Assembly (NCBI GenBank): GCA_023105745.1
Contig: JALGQZ010000014.1
Location: 10,345,851-10,409,850 of the forward strand
DNA length: 64,000 bases
Origin: Austropuccinia psidii
Lineage: Eukaryota; Basidiomycota; Pucciniomycetes; Pucciniales; Sphaerophragmiaceae
Direction: 5' to 3'
Below the pieces are notes generated by a model. The model was given only the letters and a program-made list of their open reading frames with translations. It made no database searches and had not been told where the DNA came from. Positions 24,645-36,607 of this stretch are shown here, piece by piece; position 1 is the stretch's first letter; every line of letters starts with the position of its first letter. Position numbers and translations under genes: made by a program.

Positions 24645-25977
24645 AGAAAGTCCCTGAGGAAGAACCTCCAACAGAGGATTCTGATTCAGACTCTATTGGT
24701 GATGCCATCAGAGAACCATCTGAGGATGATCAAGACCCAAGAGAGGAGTTCCTAGTGGAATACCAAGAGGAAACACCACTGGAAATCCAGGACATACAGT
24801 TGGAAGCAGGAATGCCACAAGACACTGCTAACAAGAACTTGTGCAAACACACACAAGATGCACAAACATTCCTGGTTACACCAACCAAAGGAATGGCATA
24901 TATACATGGAACAGCCACAAAAATGACTGTTTGTATTTACAATGCTCAGCATCCACTGATCATTGATAGTGGAGCACACTGCTCCATAGTGGCCAGAAGC
25001 TATCTGGATACCCACTTCCCAAACTGGGAAAAACAGCTCTTGCCCACTAAGGCAAAAAACTTTAAAAGTGCATCAGGGAAGATGACTTCCATTGGGACAA
25101 TTATCAAAGAGATAGTTATACCCCATAAGAAGGGTAATATAAGACTCAATCCAGAGTTTGTAGTGCTTAATGATGCCCACATCCAAGGATTTTTACTGGG
25201 AACAGATTACCAGAGGATGTATGGCATAGACATTTACAACAGTAAAAATAGGCACATCACCATTGGTACTAACAAGGAAAAGAAATTTTCACTTGACATA
25301 TACCAGATATCTTCTCAAGATCCACTAGAAGAACTTCTGGAGGAATTCAGAGAGGGACAGTTTAGCACTACCCTCACCAGTAAACAAAAACTAAGTCTAC
25401 TGAAGATGCTGAGAAAGAACAGACCAGCATTTGCCATTGGTGAAGAACCATTAGGCAAGATCAAAGACCATGATATAGAACTATATCTGGATGTGGAAAG
25501 GCCTTATCCACCTATGCTGAGGAGACCTCCTTATCCAGCAAGCCTGGAAACCAGGAAGGAAATTGAGAAACATATCAATGAACTCCTGGACATGGATGTT
25601 ATCAGAAAGATTGGACATAATGAAATAGTGGAAATCACCACTCCTGTCCTCATCACCTGGCATTATGGCAGGTCTAGATTGTGTGGGGACTTCAGAGCCC
25701 TGAATGACTACACAAAAGGAGACAGGTACCCTTTACCAAGGATACCTCATGCCTTGGATAAGCTGGCCAAAGCCAAATACATAACCAAGATGGATTGTAT
25801 GAAAGGCTTCCACCAAAATGGGGTTAAACCAAACTCCATGAAATTACTCAGAATAATATGCCATATGGGCACATATGAGTACACCAGAATGCGATTTGGC
25901 ATCAAGAATGCACCAGCCCACTTCCAAAGGATGATGGACACAATATTTCAAGATGAAATATTGGAAGGCTGGATGGT
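24572..25977 (+). pseudogene. Pol of element A, part 1: protease and N-terminal RT
   Basis: Carries the rest of the zinc knuckle, an acidic linker, an aspartic protease active site (LIIDSGAHCSIVA, about residue 132) with its ILG-like partner (FLLGTDYQ), and the RT fingers and palm: GDFRALNDYTKGDRYPLPRI, KMDCMKGFHQNG and FGIKNAPAHFQRMMDTIF. The residue before FGIKNAP is Arg where relatives have Pro. The frame runs to ILEGWMV, where the solo LTR begins at 25978; the few residues beyond come from the LTR. Confidence 0.9.
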
Positions 25978-27981
25978 TGTAAGGTTTGACTATGAAACAA
26001 TAAGTAAAAATTACTAATTTATTACTTATTGTACTCTGAATGTCCTTATGAATTGAATAAATAAGATTAAAATATAATAATAATAAATAATTATTATTAT
26101 TATGGCGTAAAATAATTATATTATTCAATAAATATAATAATGTAATTTATATTATGAAAATATAATATAATAAATAAATATATTAATATAAAATAATTAA
26201 TATATTTAAAAAGCTCTTTATTATTGTTACCAACAAATAATAAAGGCGTAAAAAATTGCTTTTTATTAATAAAAGACAATTAATAACAATAATATTACTA
26301 ATATTAAAGTTATGAATTAATATAAATACTATTTATATTAATTAAAGAATTATTAAGAGAGTAATAATAGAGAAATTATTATAATAGGAGAAAAAAACCT
26401 ACTTTTAACACTTAATATAATAATTTTGAAATATTTTACGCCAAAAAATATAAATACAACCTTTTCAAATTGTATTTACAATAAAAATAAAGAAAATTAC
26501 AAATTATTCTGGATTTTTACGTGGAAATGAGTTTTTAGAGAGATTTTTAACAAAAACAATTAAATAAATGATTTAATCACGTCAAAATAGATGATTATAA
26601 CAAGGTGGTCTTTGGTCCTTAATAATATAATAGTTTTATATATAAAGAATAAAGAAATTACCTTTGATTTAATTGATTTAATGTTTTTGATGCGTCTGAG
26701 GGGAAAATAGAGTAAAAAGAGCTCTATTTATAGTAAATACCTCCCTCCTAGAGTCCAACAGGCTTCTACTAGAGGTGTACTTATCATATCCACTGGAATT
26801 GATCAATATTTTAAGGTTTGGAGATGATTACATCATTATTACACCATTATTTAGAGTTATCACTATAACTCTAAAGTTGATGACATCAGAGGCTTGGCAG
26901 AACCCCAAATTTCGTGGATTTTATTAGTTTTAATCATAAACTAATAGTATTCACCAATTTTATCACTCTTAAGACTGTTAAACTTAAATTAAGGTTACTG
27001 TGAGTGATCATAACTGCTCGAATTAAGCTCAAACTTTGATCCTCAATAACTTTTAAGATTTACACGCTACAGCAATTTAGAGAGTGAATTCTGATAGCCT
27101 GGCATAACCTTATTATGCTGCCAAGAGCCTTTCATTACATCATCAAAACTCTAATTTTGATGATTTTTCTTGTAACTCATCTTTTCTGTCGAAATTCAAT
27201 ATTTTAAACTTCAAACCTTGATTTCAGGGGGTTATACCCTGAATTTAATAATAAAAGTTACATCATTCTTCACGAATGAACTAGTAGAATCCAACTGTAT
27301 ACTTTTTTTTAAGTTTGGAACACTTTCACAACAAAGTGGTCAACAGCTCTGTTGATTTTTATCAATATTTCATTATACGTTTTAACCTTGTTTATAATTT
27401 GTAAAATAAAGTTTATATCTGTGTTCTTACAGTAATTACGTGGTAACTCTATTTTTGGTTCATCATTCTATCATGTATAGTTTAAGAGATATTAGCTATG
27501 ATCCTTGAATATATGCGTTGACCAAAAAAGTGCATATATTCAGGTTAATTCCTTAAGTATTAACTTTGGAAATTAGCTTATTAATTGTTTTATGTGTGGG
27601 ATTTTGTGGGGAATCCATTGGTACAATTTATTTCACATGGTGTTTCATTAGCGTCTGAGATAAATAAGGTTTTATGGTTTTTATAAGGTATTATACCTTA
27701 TAATTCATTAAATATTGACTTTACAGATATGCCATAAAAATGGTATATGTGTATTTTACCATGGGGAATCCAATGGTATAATTTATTTTACATGTTGATT
27801 CATTGGATTTTAAGTTAAACCAATTTTTGTACCAATTTATGGTATTTTTTGCATATTTAAGTAATTATTTTTAATGTATAATTATTCTAACTACTTTTAA
27901 TATAATTATATTAAAGGTATAATTATTCTGAGTCTTTTTTGTGACCTTATTGGGTATGTGGTCATATCTCAAAGGCTCACA
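25978..27981 (-). mobile_element. Solo LTR of family C inside the RT of element A
   Basis: The plus strand starts TGTAAGGTTTGACTATG and ends CTCAAAGGCTCACA, the complement of the LTRs of element C (43962-45987), with which it aligns throughout. The duplication ATGGT at 25973-25977 and 27982-27986 marks the insertion. Removing the LTR and one duplication puts the two RT halves back in frame at GWMV/VYI. It is a solo LTR of 2004 bp. Confidence 0.95.
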
Positions 27982-28515
27982 ATGGTAGTATATATTTATG
28001 ATATCATTATATACTCAGAGACATGGGAAGACCATGTGCAATACATAGACAGAGTGGTAAGTAAATGCACACCCATAAATCTGCAAATTTCACTTAAAAA
28101 GTGCAATTTTGGCCAACAAGAGTTACTGGCTCTAGGACATAAGGTCTCAGGTCTTAGTCTGGCAATTGACCAGAATAAAGTAGCAGCAGTACTGCAAAAA
28201 CCAGTACCAAAGAGCATCAAAGAGATGCAATCTTTCCTTGGGTTTGCTAGCTACTACAGAAACCATATCAAAAATTTTGCACACATAACTAGTAGTTTAT
28301 ACAAGTTATGTTCAAAAGATGTAGTTTTTGAAATAACCAAGGAAAGGAGGGATGCATATGAGAGGATCAAATATGAACTCACTAATGCACCTGTGCTCAT
28401 CTTACCTGACTTTGAACTACCATTCAAGTTATATATAGATGCAGCATGCAGTCAAGGCCTAGGAGCAGCCCTTCACCAAAGACAAATTGTGGATGGTGAA
28501 CAAGAGAAGGGGTAA
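27982..28515 (+). pseudogene. Pol of element A, part 2: RT C-terminus and start of RNase H
   Basis: Continues RT after the solo LTR: VYIYDIIIYSETWEDHV, then LGHKVSGLSL and QSFLGFASYYRNHIKNF of the thumb/connection. The catalytic YIDD box reads YIYD: codon TAT at 27997-27999 where Asp is expected. Both Asp residues bind the catalytic metals in this enzyme class, so RT should be inactive. RNase H begins with [17 protein letters not shown]. The frame stops at 28513 after an indel; the next base-paired homology is in another frame. Confidence 0.9.
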
Positions 28516-30575
28516 TTTGCTACATCTCAAGGCAGCTGAAAGATTCAGAAGCCAGGTATGGGGCCACCCAGACAGAATGTCTATGTCTAGTCTGGGCTCT
28601 AGAAAAACTCCATTATTATTTGGAGGGTGCAGTCTTTGAAGTCTACACAGACTGCACAGCCTTGAAGTCTTTACTAAACATGAAGACTACTAATAGACAT
28701 ATGCTGAGATGGCAAATAGCTATCCAGGAGTATAGAGGGAACATGACCATCATATACAAGGAAGGTAAAAGCCATACCAATGCAGATGGCCTCAGCAGAT
28801 GGCCACTGGACAATGTCAAGAGCAATCCAGCTTATGACCCAGAAGTTGCAGCCAAAATCCCTATCCATTTCATGGAAATAGATAGGAGGAAGAACTTCAG
28901 ATTTTCTGCATGGGCACCAGGAAATGGTATCCTTGACAGTGGAAACACTGATTCAGAAGGAACAGAAACTCCCATACTGGGAATAAGCTCCTCAGAACTG
29001 CACAATGAATTCTTCAGTGCAGTACAGAAGTCTTATGCCAAACACAAACAGAGTAGCATACTACTCCAACTCCTTCAACAAAAGTACAGGAGCCCAGAAC
29101 TGGAAACCCAGCTGGAAGAACCCTGGTTGAGGGCCTATAAGGAAAATAAGTTTTTTCTTATAGATGGCCTGCTCTACCACAGAGAAAAGCACACAAGTGC
29201 ACTCACAGTGGTAGACAGAGACCACATTTCATTGATCCTACAAGAATGCCATGACTGCCCCTATATGGGACACATGAGTGAAGACAGGACCAGAGAGAGG
29301 GTAGAAAGCACAGCTTGGTGGCCCAAGTGGGAACAAGAGTTGAGTGAATACATAAACACTTGTGAAAGATGCCAAAAGGCAAATAGGAAACATGGGAAAA
29401 AGTATGGGTTACTTCAACACATAGAAGAACCCAAGCACCCATGGGAAACCATCAACATGGACTGGGTTACAGGACTTGTCCCAGGAGGCAAAGAAAACTA
29501 CAATGCCTGTTTGATCATAGTTGATAGGTTCAGCAAGAGCATGAGGTGCCGACCATGCCATAAAGAAGACACAGCCATGGATACTGCTCTGTTATTTTGG
29601 AATAACATCATATCTACCTGTGGAGTCCCTAAGATGATCATTAGTGATAGGGACCCAAAATTCACATCTGAATTTTGGACTAACTTATATGACATGCTTG
29701 GTACCAAACTTGCTTTTTCCACAGCTTACCATCCACAAACAGATGGCCTAGCTGAAAGGATGATCCAAACAATGGAGGAAATCCTCAGAAGATTCTGTGC
29801 CTATGGCATGCAATACAAGGACCATGAGGGATACACCCATGATTGGGTTACCCTCTTACCAGCTGTCCAACTGGCTTATAACACAAGTCAGCACTCCACC
29901 ACAGGAAAAACACCTGCCTTTGTAGAGAAAGGGTGGAATCCCCTGTTGCCTGTGGATCACTTGAAGAAAAACCTTCTGACCATCCATCCCATAGCCAAAG
30001 ACTTCCATGATATGTGGAAGAGGGCCTGTGACACAGCTGCCAAATGCATAGCTGAGGCAAAAGAATACAATAAGAAGAGGTGGGACAAATCACATATGGA
30101 ACCTGACTTCAAAGAAGGGGACCAGGTGCTAGTGTCTACACTGAACTTCAACAATCTCAAAGGACCTAAAAAGATGAGAGACTCATTTGTAGGACCTTTC
30201 ACTATCATTAAGTTGATAGGAAAAAATGCAGTGGAAGTCAAACTCACTGAGGAATTTTCAACGAAACATCCAGTCTTTCCAGTGAGTTTGGTCAAACCAT
30301 ACTTCCAGACAGAGGAGGACAAATTCCCCTCAAGGAGAAAGAACCCCACACCACAGGAGATAGTGGAAGTGGAAGACTCCCCTGGACCTGTGAGTAAGAT
30401 CATCAGGGCCAGGAAGATCAGACTGAATGGGAAGGATCAAAGACAATACCTAGTCAGATTTAAGAACCAGACAGCAGATAAAGACAAATGGTTGGCAGAG
30501 GATGCCATACCAGATGGGAACCTTCATTTAAGGAGATTCAAAGCCTCTAGGAGGACTGAACAGTCTCATCAATGA
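28516..30575 (+). pseudogene. Pol of element A, part 3: RNase H, integrase, chromodomain-like tail
   Basis: After a frameshift near 28490-28515 the frame is open to 30575. RNase H continues ([34 protein letters not shown]). Integrase follows: a zinc-binding H-x-H/C-x-x-C region ([10 protein letters not shown]...CERCQKAN), then the catalytic Asp (NMDWVTG, about 29460), Asp (ISDRDPKF, about 29644) and Glu ([10 protein letters not shown], about 29754). The C-terminus ([20 protein letters not shown], then KWLAEDAI) has the spacing of a chromodomain. This part is intact apart from the entry frameshift. Confidence 0.9.
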
Positions 30576-30587
30576 TGAGCCTTTTTT

Positions 30588-30599
30588 AGAGGGAGGGTA
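30588..30599 (+). promoter_or_regulatory. Polypurine tract of element A
   Basis: AGAGGGAGGGTA directly precedes the 3' LTR. It is the expected plus-strand primer. Confidence 0.7.
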
Positions 30600-32039
30600 T
30601 GTCAGCCTGTGACTCAAAACCAGAGCACAAGCATGACAGCCAAAATACCATAAACCAATGGTATAGCCAAGATACCACCAAAAAATGGAACTGAGCCAAA
30701 TCAGCTCAAAAGGTATCAAAAGGAAGAGGAAACTCACCTTTTCCTGAAAATATAAGTCCCATCACCATAGGACAAGGAATAACAAAGTTATTCCTGCTCA
30801 AAGTTATTGCTGAGCATAAACCTTAATTTTCACCTCTCATCTAAAATCTAGAAGGAGAGGCTTAACCTCATCAAATGGGTATTCAAAATGAAGCTCTTAG
30901 CCAGGGCTATCCAATGGTACCAGCCAAACTGAGCAAGCACCAATATTACTGGAGTTATGGTCAATTTCAGGCCAAATGAGGGTGAACAAAACATTCACCT
31001 CCCATCTAACTTCTACAGTTTTAGTGTGGGATACCTGACGTGGGGTATTTTTGAAAAGAGCACAATCAGGGCTATCTGATGGTGCCATCCATTTCCCTAT
31101 AGCTCAACTAGAACAAAAGTTATGGGGAAAACAAGCTCAATACAGCTTTTTGCCTAAAACATGCAAATGTACAAAAATCTTATACATGGGATAACTTTGC
31201 CATATTTAATCATACCCATATCAAATGAGGTACCATTGTGTAGAGCACATACAGGGCTACACACTGAACCAATTATGAGGTTGATATCTCAAGAATTGGC
31301 AAAGGTATGGCTGTTTTAAGGTCAAAATCCCACCTTCTGTCACATACAGCCTTAGCATGGGATAATATCCCATAATCATGAATATGAGGTGAGAAATAGA
31401 CGAAGAAGCATGTTTTTACTTCAATACCTCATATGTCAGTCAATACTGGGGTCCCATACAGTTTCTGTACAGCATTCTACGCGTCATACATGTCAGAATC
31501 AGGCTGTGAGGTCCCCAGATGAAAATTTTCACCCTGTATTGGTGAAAACCGCCCAGATGTGGTTTCAAAACCACATCTGAGCCCAATACAGGGTATACAG
31601 GCTGCTTGCAAACCACAAGCCTGTCCTGGAGAGTGAAAAATCTTCACTTCCTCTATGTGGAAAGGTCTAGCAGCCTTTCCACCCCAATTTCAGGATAAAA
31701 GGAGGGCTTTCCACAGCCAAAATCATCTCCTCATCCTGCTCTTGAATACCCTACGTAGTAAACTGTCCAAAACAGTTTTACTCTTGGGTAATAAACAGGT
31801 ATAATTATATATTTTAATTATTGTAACTCTTATTATAGTAACCCAACTGGTAAGATTGCACCCTGGGTTCTCAGTAGCGCTCACCACCACTATAATCCAA
31901 TAGTAGAACCCCTTAATTATCTTATAAATCATCTTAAACTTCCAAAACCCTTATTTTAAATCAATTTTTCTACGTGTCACAGTCATAATTCTAGTTGTAA
32001 ATACTTTTAGTACCACTTCAATATAGACTCAGCCTGACA
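30600..32039 (+). repeat. 3' LTR of element A
   Basis: Same ends as the 5' LTR. It carries an extra 16-bp segment around 31207-31222 that the 5' LTR lacks. Followed by the CGCCC duplication. Confidence 0.93.
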
Positions 32040-32044
32040 CGCCC

Positions 32045-32932
32045 TCTATATCCATTATAAGTAATGAGAGTTTCTCTGAGTACATAAAAAGAGCCATTAA
32101 ATCACTGTTTTTCCAATAAAAAATTCTCATTCCAATAATATTAGACAGTTAATCAGGTAAAGGTTTACTAAATATAAAATACGATTATTAAAAGAACATC
32201 TCAAGTATTTTATTCTTTATAAATTTTGAATTAAAGAATTGAAATCATATAATTCAGATTATTATTTTAATCACCCATTATACATATTACCTTATAGAAT
32301 TATTGTCTTTAATATCTTTTAAAATCCACAAATTACTCTTAAAAACTTTTAAATCTTATCTTTTATTATAAAAAGCTGCTCTAGCTTTCAAATATGTATT
32401 TTTGGTGTGTTTTTAACCTATAAAAATCATTTACCTATAAATATTATTCAACACTATAACTGTTGTTGTCTAGATTTTTGTATTAAATAAATATTATAAG
32501 TAAGGTCTCTCCCAATCTATATATCTTTCTATCTAGCAATTGGGTTTTTATATAGAATGTTTCTATAAGAATTATTGCTGAAAAGTGTGTGTGACATTTT
32601 TTTTATTAATAATAATTACATTATTTATAAGTGGTTAAATATTAATATTTTCCACTTATGATTGTCTCATTAAGAGCTTCATACATTCTTATTATTATAA
32701 CTGTCAGTGACTATAATAGTGATGGAATAACTATAATTCATGATAATTATTAAGATTCCTTTATTATTAAATTATTTAATAATGATAAATCTCTTTTTTT
32801 ATATGATTATCTTTAATCATTATGTTAATTTGTGGTTATAACATTTCATGATATCATTTTTTCTCCTGAGGAAAGTCATAGTACTCTTGATATATGCTAC
32901 TATTATCAAGAGTTTCATAGATACACCTTACA
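32045..32932 (+). mobile_element. Family D solo LTR, right part
   Basis: Continues the LTR begun at 19083, with TCCATTATAAGTAATGAGAG matching the complement of about 4460-4490 in the reversed copy. Ends ACACCTTACA and is followed by CAAAT, the partner of 19078-19082. Confidence 0.85.
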
Positions 32933-33043
32933 CAAATGATTAGAAGAAATAAATTTTAATATAGAAAAAATAATGGAAATAAAAATGAATTCAATTCTTG
33001 TTTCAATAAGTTATCTCAAGAATGATGAAGAACAAAGCAAACC

Positions 33044-34599
33044 TGTTATCCTTAAAGGTATTTCAATATACCCAAAAGAACACAAAAAACTGAAATAATA
33101 CTTTTATTTCAAAATATGAAAACAAAATGTAAATTTAAATACAAAATTAAAATGAAACAAAATTTATCATAAAAATTTAATAATAAATTTTTATTAAAAT
33201 CTTAAAAATGTGAAACTATATTTTTACTTGAAATAATGAAGTAAAGAGAAATTTTTATCAAAAATATTTTTTGGAAAACAGTTAATAAGAGCTAATATAG
33301 CTTTTCCCAATAAATAAATACATGAAAAATTTCAACATTGGATTCCTCATCAAATTTCAGGTGGGGACACCTACAAGTGAAATTTATGTAGCTGAATTCT
33401 AAATAAGCTTAAATTAAGCTGTTGGTACTTTCTGAGTGAAGTTATAAAAATACACAAATCAATTTTCACCACATATGGTGTTAACCATCAATTTTTGTGT
33501 TGAAATTGAGGTGTGGTGTGCATTTTAAAAGCTATGAGGAATTGGAACTTTAACATTTGTGCATGTATTACATTATTTAACTTAAAATTACATATGTTTA
33601 ATTAAGAATTACAGTTGTGTACTGTAATTTTGAAATTGAATTAAATGTGTAAAATTCAAGTATAGAACACGATGAGGAATTCAAGAAAAAATTAATTGGA
33701 AAGATTAATCTTTTGGAGGAAAAGTAATCTTGGCTCCAAGGGTTCCAGACTCCCCAAAATTCCTTTCTGACAGGCATAGGATGACCAAATTAAAACAAAT
33801 TTCCATCCTTTGTGGCCTGAAATTGAGTAACAGGCTTGTTTTTAAGGCTATAAACCTACTATTAGTATAGCAATGGCTTCTTTAAGGGACTAAAATGGCT
33901 AAAAAAAGCCCATTTTTGGTCCAAAATGGGGCTCAATGATGCCATAATTGGCTTTCCCATGACTAATCAGAGAAACTTTTCATTTTTAAGTAAGAGAACT
34001 TGTGGATATAAAGGAAAGTCTTCTTTTCCTCACTTTTCTCTTTATGTTAGAATCTTTTGCTTTGATGGTTAGTTCAAAAAATGTTAAAAAAAATAAATAA
34101 AGATTCAAAACACCTCTTTTGGATCATTTTAAGCCTTTCAAGAACATGAAAAAATCACTCTAATCATAATTACCCTTGAACCACCCCAAAAGTAGATTAA
34201 AGCATCTTTCATCACTGTTAATTTTTTCCCTTTGATTCCAAGGTCACTCTGGTAATTTTGGAGAATGTTCTCTCTTTAATAATAATTTTAGAGACTCTGT
34301 TCTCATATTAATTTCTTGGAGTTCTTTGCTCAATTAATTCAAATTTGAATTTCTCTTAAAGAAATTCCTCTTGTAGTTATAGATATATCTTGTAGAGTAT
34401 ATTTGGATAAATATTTATTTTTGGAAAAAAATGAATCTTTATAATATTTTTTTATACTAACAAGGTCAAAAAATATTCTGGCATGTTTTCCTTTTAAAAA
34501 TCTCAAAATTTCTATTTTTACATAATCTTACTGTAAACAACTTTTGAGGACAAAAAAAAGACTTCATTTTTAATCAAAGTTTAATTTCCACATCTTATA
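33044..34599 (+). mobile_element. Solo LTR, family E, older copy
   Basis: Starts TGTTATCCTTAAAGGTA and ends CACATCTTATA. It aligns along its length with the complete family E copy at 40081-41921, including CATTGGATTCCTCAT, CTAAATAAGCTTAAATTAAG and TTTTAATCAAAGTTT. It is about 285 bp shorter. Flanks AAACC and AGGAA do not match, so the target duplication has decayed or the ends are slightly misplaced. The right end abuts coding sequence of a Harbinger relic. Confidence 0.75.
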
Positions 34600-35270
34600 A
34601 GGAACAATCAGCTTATCAGTTATTAAGAGGATCTGTCTTTGATCCTGATGAAAATAATCAGTTAGAGATATCTTCAAAAGAGGTAAGAAAAATATTAGAA
34701 TGGAAAAATTTGCTATCTGGATTATGGTCTATATGAATGATGAAATATTTAAGCAGGTATTTAGAAACACAAAAGAAGGATTTACATTTTAATAAAAAGA
34801 AACTAATAAAAGTGTGATTTTTTTGCAATAAACTCTACTGAAATGAATTACCAATAGCCAATTAATTTACTTTAACAGATGAAATATTATGGCCTGATGG
34901 GCACAATGGATTGAATCATAATTTCCACAAGAAATCTCAAGGTATTTAAAGACAAATTAATGAAAATTCAAACAACAATAATACAGGAAATAAACTCATT
35001 ACAAGAAATCCATTTTAAGTATCCAGATAAAGTAAGAATGGAAGAAATATAAAATTTCATTGAATATGAAGGTCTTGAAGTTCAAGTCAGATTTATTGAT
35101 TTAAAATAACTTTAACTTACCAGAAGACTGATTACAATGGTGAGACCTTTTTAAACAAAAAAAGATATCTTTCATATTCCCAAATAACTTGCGATTGAAA
35201 AAATTGTCTTCTTCATGTCTGGGTGGAATAGCTCAAGTTGTAATTCAATTATATAGAAATAAATGGAATT
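34600..35270 (+). pseudogene. PIF/Harbinger transposase relic, second copy
   Basis: A clear run begins at the edge of the LTR: SAYQLLRGSVFDPDENNQLE, then NDEIFKQVFRNTKEGF in a shifted frame. After decayed sequence come ISRYL (about 34937), YPDKVRMEEI, EYEGLEVQVRFID (about 35068-35100), GETFLNKKRYLSYSQITCD (35139-35194) and IVFFMSGWNSSSCNSI (about 35202-35250). This is the DDE_Tnp_4 order: F.GFIDGT, GE.FF..KKRY....Q..CD, then GWPGS.HDS. The second catalytic Asp (HDS) reads Asn here. Several stops and shifts remain. It differs in subfamily from the relic near 3.1 kb. Confidence 0.75.
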
Positions 35271-35999
35271 TTATTATATTTATTATTGATTTCTCAGGAA
35301 ACTAACTTTTATATATCTTTTTATTAATATTAATGATAATGATAATTCTGCTTCTCTGTTTAGATATTTAATTGTATTTATTCTTTATTTCAGGAAAATG
35401 ATAGTTATCTTAAATAATGAGTTTATTATTCAAAGTATGACTGAAAAACCTAAATCTCAGGCTTGACCCAGATCTGAAACCATTTTCAGGTTATAAATCA
35501 AATTTTGACATATATTTTAGCTGTTTTTTGATTTTGAAATACCATATTTATTCAAATTTTGGATTTACTTAGACTTATCACTTTCAAAAGATTTTTATAA
35601 TTTTTAATAAATTAATTTTATTTATATTTTTTTGAAAAAATAGGCAATTAGATGATGTATTCTTTGGGGGTTTCCACTATCAAGCTGATATTAATATATT
35701 TTTGTTTGATAATCCGTAATTTTCATGATAATTATCACTCAAAGACTAATAAAGATGAAATAATTTGATTGTAGAAATATATATATATATATTCTTTTGA
35801 CCCCTTCTATTTGTTTTGATGTAAATTTTTAATGAAATACTTTAAAAAAATTAATGGAAAAAGTAAAGTTTTTTTGATGATATTTTTATTATTTCATATG
35901 TGGAAGACTGATTTTGTTGTATTAAAAAGTGTGAATTTTAAGACAAAACACCCCATGATGAAAAAATAGTTTGATCCAAATATTAATATTAATACCAGT
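35271..35999. other. AT-rich DNA, no supported gene
   Basis: May hold the C-terminal end of the Harbinger relic, but no motif could be aligned. A short TA run lies near 35780. Confidence 0.4.
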
Positions 36000-36099
36000 C
36001 AAGTTTCAAAAGAGAATTCTACTGAGGAACCTTTTGTTTAACCCCAAAAATTAATTGTCTAGAAATATTTCACCCAAAATATGCTGAAATTGGAAATAG

Positions 36100-36607
36100 A
36101 AATGGTTGTCAAAAATCCAAAAGAAAGTATCAACAACATGGAGAAGAGGAGGAATTAAAACATGGAAGAACTTAAAACAGTTTCAAAAGGCTGCTATCAG
36201 ATTTTGAAATGATTATTCAAAGCTCTGATTTCTGAATGACTTGGTTTTATTTGATCAAACTATAACACACTTCAAGTGGAAAATTCAAAAATACACCAGT
36301 ACCAACATAGTAATTGGTAAATGGAACCCAATTGGCATGAAGGGGATATTAAACCCAGAGTTTTAATAGGTAAAATAAATTCTTTCCAAAAAATGAAAAG
36401 TCCAATTGGGCAAAAGACAAAACAGGAGCTCCTGAAATGTTAAAATACATGAAGCTACAAGGAAAAATTCAAAAGGATCAATACCCAGATGCAAAAAAAA
36501 AATAAGGATCTGGCTCAACCAATAAACCACCCTCCCTGTAGACACCCCAAAGCCTTCACAAGAAATAAAATGCATCAGAGATCTCCAATAAAAGGGAATA
36601 AAAAAAA
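36100..36607 (+). pseudogene. Decayed N-terminal gag/ORF-x region of an A/C-type element
   Basis: A broken frame around 36200-36350 includes a Lys/Trp-rich stretch ending in IVIGKWNPIG (about 36306-36336), which resembles the GWNP motif of ORF-x in elements A and C. The region ends at a reversed solo LTR, beyond which C-like gag-pol continues. The order suggests one old element. The assignment rests on a short motif and position. Confidence 0.35.

Larger units (their letters stand above)
20370..32039 (+). mobile_element. Element A: full-length Ty3/gypsy retrotransposon, defective
   Basis: The two LTRs (20370-21793 and 30600-32039) flank gag-pol, with target duplication CGCCC at 20365-20369 and 32040-32044. 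Protein order is Gag, protease, RT, RNase H, integrase and a chromodomain-like C-terminus, the gypsy order. By my eye count the LTRs differ by about 36 substitutions plus a 16-bp indel, roughly 2.5 percent. Defects are a frameshift in the Gag zinc knuckle, a nonsense codon in the overlapping ORF-x, a 2-kb solo LTR inside RT, loss of an RT catalytic Asp, and a frameshift in RNase H. It cannot be autonomous now. Confidence 0.95.
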
